Below, in pieces: positions 5,418 to 9,768 of a DNA stretch of 9,768 nt. The translations under genes were made by a program, and so were the position numbers. The stretch's first letter is position 1, and each line of letters begins with the position of its first letter. The DNA is from Planctomycetota bacterium. Lineage in GTDB: Bacteria; Planctomycetota; Phycisphaerae; Tepidisphaerales; Tepidisphaeraceae. The DNA lies in the NCBI GenBank assembly GCA_023417885.1, contig JAEZED010000108.1:1-9768 (forward strand). The letters run 5' to 3'. The notes beneath the pieces were generated by a model, which was not told the origin of the DNA, did not search any database, and worked only from the letters and a program-made list of their open reading frames with translations.

Positions 5418-6775
5418 CGGGTCTTCCTGACTAACCCCTCCACTCGAAGGCGTGTCCGGCGGAGGGCAGGAACCGGATCGGTTGCCGGCAGGATCGGCGC
5501 TGATCGCGAGTTCCGCGGCTGACCGGGACTGGCCGCAGGTTGGGCCGCAGGCGATCCGGGCTATCGATCGCAGCGGCACCGAGAACCGCGGCCCCGGCCG
5601 ACATCCGGTGCCGAGCCTCTCGGCGGCACGGACGGATGCCGGTCGCATGTCCCGGCCAGCCAGGCGGACACCTCTTCGAGGTGTGCCCGGGAAGTTACCA
5701 GGTGCGGGAAGAAGTGGATGGAGATGGTTGTGCCGCAGGATGCGGCCTGCCGCGGCTACAGGGCCGCTCGGTGGCGCCGGGGTGAATCCCGGCGACCACG
5801 ACGCGGGCCGAAGCCGGCAGGAAACGGCGCGATCCCCCGAGGCTCGCGCCCGTACGGAAGGAGACCCCACCGCCGCGATCCCATGCGGCACTCGGGATCC
5901 CCCTGACGCGTGGACGGCCGACTAGCCACAAGCTCGCACGACTCACGACACGTTGACAGGAGACTTCAGAAACCCGACCGCCCTCCGATGGATCGGACGG
6001 GCCAAGAACAAGCAAGGAGGCAGCGGGCGGCCAGACCGGAGTCATCCGGCGTCGCCCAACCGGTTCCGGAGATCCGGGGAGATGCATTACCCCACCCGTT
6101 CGTGGATGTGCACGAGCGGCTGGATATTCCGGAAAGGGAGAGATGATCCCATCAGATCGCCCGGTTGCTGTCCCGTCTCGAGCGCGCTGTTCGGCCGCTT
6201 GAGCAGACGGCGGTAACACCAGTGCCGCGGCCTTTGGCCGCACACTCGGGAGAGACGAGGGATTCAAACGGGCCGACGTCAAGTCCGGGTCGGGAAGTGC
6301 CGACCTCGGAGACGACAGCCCGATACCGCGGCGCACGACATGGGCGTCGCCTCTGTGCCTCCCAAGCAAAGCCAAGTGAATAGAAGCCGCGCCAGCGCAG
6401 CGACGCCTTGTGGCGTCGTGCCGGAGTTACACCCGACGCCGACGGTCAAAGCAACCTGGGCGTGAGCCGACGTGCAGGAACCCACGTCTTCCGGAGCAGG
6501 GAAACCCGCCACCCACGCCACGTGGGAGAAACTGGAACAAACGGCGTGCCACGAGGCCACGAGTCATTGAAACGACTCAAGCCCGGCAAGCCAGATCGAG
6601 TTTTTGTGTTCGTTTGTTTTCGTTGCCACTTACCGCGTTTCGCCGACTCCCTGACGCATGTCCGCGACAACGCCCACCTCTACCCCGACGAGTAGCGAAG
6701 CAAACCCCCCTTTATTCATTGCCGGCGACGCCTGACGCGACGCCACCCCGAGTCAAGTCGAGGAGACAGGAAGAG
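5418..6775. other. Gene-free, hairpin-rich region of about 1.35 kb
   Basis: No convincing CDS on either strand: open frames exist because the DNA is GC-rich, but their translations are Arg/Pro/Gly/Ser-rich, overlap each other on both strands and show no fold pattern. Strong hairpins visible by eye: CCCTCC/GGAGGG (5436-5441/5461-5466); TCCCGG/CCGGGA (5650-5655/5687-5692) enclosing ACACCTC/GAGGTGT (5668-5674/5678-5684); GCCGCA/TGCGGC (5732-5737/5741-5746); GTGG-CGCCGGG with CCCGGCG-a-CCAC (5771-5781/5788-5799, 11 bp, one bulge); GATCCC/GGGATC (5877-5882/5894-5899); GCCCTCCGA/TCGGA-c-GGGC (5980-5988/5993-6002); CCGTCT-CGAGCG with CGCTTG-agc-AGACGG (6173-6184/6196-6210); GCGGCC/GGCCGC (6227-6232/6236-6241); then the pairing chain at 6401-6526. 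A T-rich patch (6598-6622) stands out from the GC-rich surroundings. Read from base pairing only. Confidence 0.6.
6401..6526 (+). promoter_or_regulatory. Chain of mutually exclusive hairpins upstream of the secreted beta-helix protein
   Basis: CGACGCC occurs at 6401-6407 and again at 6434-6440; the single GGCGTCG at 6412-6418 can pair perfectly (7 bp) with either copy. The second copy can in turn pair by its ACGCC part with GGCGT (6459-6463). Further on, GACGTG (6469-6474) pairs with CACGTC (6483-6488). The overlapping CCCACGT (6481-6487) instead pairs with ACGTGGG (6520-6526), whose CGTGGG can also pair with CCCACG (6512-6517) in a 3-nt-loop hairpin. Such competing stems are the usual form of riboswitch or attenuator leaders. 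No ligand-binding family was recognised, and no clear terminator or sequestered ribosome binding site is linked to it, so function is inference. Confidence 0.35.
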
Positions 6776-9703
6776 ATGTCCAACCACACCCGCGACGAAC
6801 GGAATGCCAGCATGCAAGGCAGCAGCTACGACGCACATCACGGAACGATCACCCGTTCGTCCGACCCTGCACTCGACGGACGCCTGAGCGCGGCGCTTGA
6901 GACCACGCTGCGCGGTGAGCACAACGCGATCTTCGAGCCGCTGGAGCAGCGCCGACTGCTGTCGTCCGTCTCACTCCAGGACGGGATGCTCCGCGTCGAT
7001 GGCGACAAGTACAGCCCGAACCAGATCTACATCCACCAGCAGTCCAACAGCATCAAGGTGGAGATGAACGGGCAGACGCGCGGCTCCTACAACGCGGGTG
7101 ATGTCGATCTCATCGTCGTTGTCGGCGGCGAGATGGACGACGGCATCAACGTCATGGACGGGCTCAACCGCCCGACGCGCCTCTACGGCAACGGCGGCAA
7201 TGACGGAATCCACGGCAATGACGGCCCGGACACCATCTGGGGCGGCCGTGGCAATGACGAGATCTGGGGTGTCGGCGGCAACGACGTCATCGACGGCGAG
7301 AGCGGCACCGACTGGGTCGACGGCGGCGCCGGCTGGGACAGCGCCAAGAACGCCGAGACTACGCAGAACATCGAGAGCGGCGGCGGCGGCGGGTCGAATG
7401 CCTTCCAGGAGAGCGGCGGCCGCGTCGACTTCGAGGCCGAGGCATTCACCGGTCAGGGCGCCGGGATGGGCGTCGGCTCGAGCTCGACCTGGAACGTCTA
7501 CTCCGACTCGGGCGCGAGCGGCGGCAAGGGGATCGTGGCTTCCCCGAACACGGGCGTGACCACCGGCGAGAAGCTCGACGGCGCCCGGCGGGACTTCGCC
7601 GTCAACTTCGGCACGACCGGCACCTATTACGTCTGGGTGCGGATGCAGGGCGCCAACAACGTGGACGACTCGATCCACGTCGGCCTCGATGGCAACGCCA
7701 CCAGCCTCGGCAAGTGGGGCGTGAGCCCGACGCAGTACAACCAGTGGCAGTGGGTGAACGAAGGGGGCAGCTCCGACCGCCTGAAGGTCAATGTCTCCTC
7801 CGCCGGCGTCCACCAGTTCAACATCTGGATGCGTGAGGACGGCGTGAAGGTCGACCAGGTCATCCTGACGAAGGATGCAAACTTCAACCCGAACGGCGGC
7901 AGCGGCAGTGGCGGCGGCGGTGGTGACAGCGGTGGCGGCGGCGGTGGCGGTGGCGACAGTGGTGGCGGCGGCGGTGGTGGTGACACCAACGCTCCGCGTC
8001 CCACGGCGAAGATCAGCGCGGTGAGCTCGCTGAACATCATGGCGGGCGTTGCGGTTCACGTGAACGCCCTGGGCACGACGTTCAACGCCGGCGACATGGA
8101 CACGGCGCGCTTCGAGTGGGACTTCGGCGACTCGAACGGCAAGCGCAACTCGATGGTCGGCTGGAGCGCCGCCCACCTCTACGAGAACCCGGGCACGTAC
8201 ACCATCAAGCTGAAGGTCTGGAACGAGAAGCTGGGTTACGACGAGTCGACCGTCACGGTGAACGTCGCCCAGAACACGCGCAAGAAGATCTACGTCAGCT
8301 CCAACAGCGGCAGCGACAGCAACTCCGGCTCCTCCAGCAGCCCGGTGCGGACGATCCCGCGCGCCGTCGACCTGATGAAGGCGAACAACGGCAACGCCGA
8401 GATCCTCCTGAAGCGCGGCGAGCGCTTCGACCTGGCCCAGGTGATGTCCGTTGACCGCGGAAACGTCGTCATCGGCGCCTACGGCTCGGGCAACCGCCCC
8501 GTCGTCAACTGGACGCGCGGCCGCTACGACACCAAGGGAATGTTCCAGCTCGGCTGGGGCGTCAGCAACCTGACGATTCGCGACCTGGCGTTCGACACCC
8601 CCTACGGCGGCGACACCAGCAGCCACAACATGCCCCACGCCGTCTCCCCGGCCGGGACGAACATCTCCGTCATCAACAACGAGTTCCGGCACATCGGCGA
8701 CGCCGTCAACGGCAACCTCCAGCCCAAGGCCGTGCTGGTGCAGGGGAACAGCGTCCCGGGCGACACCTACCTCCGCCGCTACTTCACCTGGATCGAAGGC
8801 AGCGACTGGACGGTCACCGACAACACCGTTCCGAACTCGACGCGCGAGCACATCGTCCGCATGGGCAACGGCACGCGGTTCAATGTCAGCCACAACAACT
8901 TTGGCAACAAGGACCGCCGCGACTCGGGTGACCCGTACGACTACGCCAAGGGCGTGCTGAACATCCAGAAGGGCAGCTACGCCTACATCGCCCACAACGT
9001 GGCCAACGGCCCCAGCGGCGTCGGCCCGCTCGGCGACGGGGACGGCCTCACCGAGAAGTCGGCGCGCTTCCTGCACGCGGTCTTCGAGGGCAATCGGCTC
9101 AACGGCCAGTTCATCGTCGAGCACGGCGCCGAGGACATCGAGGTTCGCAACAACATCTTCAACAGCGACCACGACCTCACCGTCACCGTCGAGGGCTACG
9201 ACGCCACCTACGGCCGCGGTACCCGGAACGTGCGATTCGCCAACAACACCGGAATCAACACCAGGAGCTCCGGGCAGTTCATGCGGATTTGGTCCGGAAC
9301 GTCGAACCTGGTCGTCAGCAACAACCTCTACTACGCGCCGAATCTCGTCGCCGGCCACTACGGCACCGCCGTCCTTCGTGTCGATGCCAGCAGCCTGAAC
9401 GGCTTCAGCAAGATCGACAACAACGTCTGGGCCGACGCGGAGTGGATCGACTGGGCCGGCGGACTGATGTGGGTCGGCACCGGCTCCGACAACTCCGGCT
9501 ACCTGGACAAGAACCAGTGGCTGGCGATGCCGCAGGTGCACTCCGATAAGTTCAGCGACTCGCCGATCGACGGCAGCTTCCGGCCACAGTCCGGCAGCAC
9601 CGCCGCCACCGCGGGCGATCCCGAGCCTGGCGTCATGGTCGACTTCTACGGCAAGTGGCGTCCGAATCAGACCGGTCGCACTGCCGGCGCCGTCACCCTC
9701 TAA
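6776..9703 (+). CDS. Exported modular protein: RTX-like beta-roll, CBM-like domain, PKD and right-handed beta-helix
   Basis: 975 residues starting at ATG 6776, preceded by GAGGAG (10 nt away) and AGGA (4 nt away); the frame is open back to 6410, but that part is not protein-like. Residues 53-63 are FEPLEQRRLLS, the planctomycete extracellular-protein motif; there is no ordinary hydrophobic signal peptide before it. Residues ~64-135 form beta-roll strands, and ~136-188 contain six GGxGxDxxx-type nonapeptides (as in GNGGND, GGRGND, GVGGND) expected to bind Ca2+. Residues ~217-371 (VDFEAEAF ... YYVWVRM ... WMREDGVKVDQVILT) resemble a carbohydrate-binding beta-sandwich. A Gly-rich linker spans ~374-403. 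Residues ~407-498 are a PKD domain (FEWDFGDSN ... AAHLYENPGTYTIKLKV). Residues ~503-975 start KKIYVSSNSGSD and read as right-handed parallel beta-helix coils with many NN turns. The scaffold is shared by polysaccharide lyases, but no catalytic set could be assigned. It is the only gene after the long gene-free region and has no close partner in the window. Confidence 0.92.
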   Translation: MSNHTRDERNASMQGSSYDAHHGTITRSSDPALDGRLSAALETTLRGEHNAIFEPLEQRRLLSSVSLQDGMLRVDGDKYSPNQIYIHQQSNSIKVEMNGQTRGSYNAGDVDLIVVVGGEMDDGINVMDGLNRPTRLYGNGGNDGIHGNDGPDTIWGGRGNDEIWGVGGNDVIDGESGTDWVDGGAGWDSAKNAETTQNIESGGGGGSNAFQESGGRVDFEAEAFTGQGAGMGVGSSSTWNVYSDSGASGGKGIVASPNTGVTTGEKLDGARRDFAVNFGTTGTYYVWVRMQGANNVDDSIHVGLDGNATSLGKWGVSPTQYNQWQWVNEGGSSDRLKVNVSSAGVHQFNIWMREDGVKVDQVILTKDANFNPNGGSGSGGGGGDSGGGGGGGGDSGGGGGGGDTNAPRPTAKISAVSSLNIMAGVAVHVNALGTTFNAGDMDTARFEWDFGDSNGKRNSMVGWSAAHLYENPGTYTIKLKVWNEKLGYDESTVTVNVAQNTRKKIYVSSNSGSDSNSGSSSSPVRTIPRAVDLMKANNGNAEILLKRGERFDLAQVMSVDRGNVVIGAYGSGNRPVVNWTRGRYDTKGMFQLGWGVSNLTIRDLAFDTPYGGDTSSHNMPHAVSPAGTNISVINNEFRHIGDAVNGNLQPKAVLVQGNSVPGDTYLRRYFTWIEGSDWTVTDNTVPNSTREHIVRMGNGTRFNVSHNNFGNKDRRDSGDPYDYAKGVLNIQKGSYAYIAHNVANGPSGVGPLGDGDGLTEKSARFLHAVFEGNRLNGQFIVEHGAEDIEVRNNIFNSDHDLTVTVEGYDATYGRGTRNVRFANNTGINTRSSGQFMRIWSGTSNLVVSNNLYYAPNLVAGHYGTAVLRVDASSLNGFSKIDNNVWADAEWIDWAGGLMWVGTGSDNSGYLDKNQWLAMPQVHSDKFSDSPIDGSFRPQSGSTAATAGDPEPGVMVDFYGKWRPNQTGRTAGAVTL
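7895..7984 (+). repeat. Glycine-codon repeat encoding the interdomain linker
   Basis: About 90 bp of nearly pure GGC/GGT codons interrupted by Gly-Asp-Ser steps, encoding three Gly-rich blocks each closed by an Asp (residues ~374-403). It joins the carbohydrate-binding-like domain to the PKD domain as a flexible spacer. The repeat is in frame and a likely site of length variation by replication slippage. Confidence 0.8.
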
Positions 9704-9740
9704 CGGCCGACACCCTCAACTGACACTTCTGCCGCCCGCG

Positions 9741-9762
9741 CCCCCGGGGGGGGGGGGGGGGG
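9741..9762. repeat. C5-G17 homopolymer tract
   Basis: Five C (9741-9745) directly followed by 17 G (9746-9762), then TTTGTG at the window end, 38 bp after the stop codon of the beta-helix gene. It can be read as a GC stem followed by T, but an uninterrupted G17 is more like a poly-G sequencing or assembly artefact. Confidence 0.7.
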
Positions 9763-9768
9763 TTTGTG

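Noticed and set aside
5681..5900. Group II intron, SRP RNA or cobalamin riboswitch
   Set aside because: GTGTGCCCGGG resembles an intron 5' end, but no domain V hairpin or maturase was found. A GTTACCAGGT stretch recalls SRP RNA but lacks the conserved AGCAGC loop. A GGTGAATCC-like segment recalls the cobalamin box but lacks the following CCGCNACTGT.
5373..6375. Overlapping minus-strand frames of 172 and 226 residues, and plus-strand frames of 157 and 78 residues
   Set aside because: They overlap each other, have no Shine-Dalgarno, and their Arg/Pro/Gly/Ser composition is that of random GC-rich DNA.
6561..6605. Terminator at the T-rich patch after GAGTC/GACTC
   Set aside because: The 5-bp hairpin ends 22 nt before the T-run, and the nearer ACTC/GAGT pairing is only 4 bp; too weak to call.
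6658..6735. 25-codon upstream ORF (starts MSATTPTSTPTS)
   Set aside because: No Shine-Dalgarno, low-complexity Thr/Pro/Ser content, and short frames are expected by chance; a leader peptide cannot be supported.
6410..6775. N-terminal extension of the exported protein
   Set aside because: The added ~120 residues are Arg/Pro-rich and unlike protein. The ATG at 6776 has a ribosome binding site, and it places the export motif at residues 53-63.
6971..9541. 856-residue open frame on the minus strand
   Set aside because: Exactly antisense to the well-supported exported protein. Its Val/Ala/Asp/Gly-rich translation mirrors G/C-ending codons of the plus strand and shows no fold pattern.
1..9768. 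CRISPR array, insertion sequence, integrase, toxin-antitoxin or defence genes
   Set aside because: No regularly spaced direct repeats, transposase or integrase motifs, or defence-domain proteins were seen on either strand.

Overview
This window looks like chromosomal DNA from a high-GC planctomycete, probably of the Phycisphaerae/Tepidisphaerales type. The main evidence is the N-terminal export motif FEPLEQRRLLS in the large protein at the right end, which is typical of secreted planctomycete proteins. Strong G/C preference at third codon positions, mixed ATG/GTG starts and short tail-to-tail gene overlaps fit this. The assignment is inference; no rRNA is present.

Left part (1-4460) is compact housekeeping DNA. 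A histone-deacetylase-family amidohydrolase, cut by the window edge, is followed 19 bp later by an M19 (renal-type) dipeptidase. Convergent to these is a small membrane protein resembling DUF5362. Divergent from that is a DUF2062 membrane protein, which converges with a fumarylacetoacetate-hydrolase-family enzyme. A small unrecognised acidic protein and tRNA-Val(UAC) follow. Both convergent pairs overlap at their stop codons, by 8 and 14 bp.

Middle part (4461-6775) looks like a break in this order. It has the last ~138 codons of a TrkH/KtrB potassium transporter whose N-terminal three quarters are missing, a small helical ORF next to the breakpoint on the other strand, a terminator-like hairpin, and then about 1.35 kb without a credible gene. 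That gene-free stretch is rich in strong hairpins. Its downstream end (6401-6526) has chains of arms that can pair in mutually exclusive ways, 250-375 nt upstream of the next start codon. It may be a structured RNA, a long regulated leader, or remodelled intergenic DNA; it matched no RNA family I could recall.

Right part (6776-9703) is one 975-residue exported modular protein: planctomycete export motif, calcium-binding RTX-like beta-roll, carbohydrate-binding-like beta-sandwich, Gly-rich linker, PKD domain and right-handed beta-helix. This layout suggests a surface or secreted protein acting on or binding polysaccharide. The window ends in a run of 17 G, possibly a sequencing or assembly artefact.

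I see no mobile-element gene, CRISPR array or defence system. The points most worth a second look are the structured gene-free region with its alternative-pairing chain, and the truncated transporter beside it.
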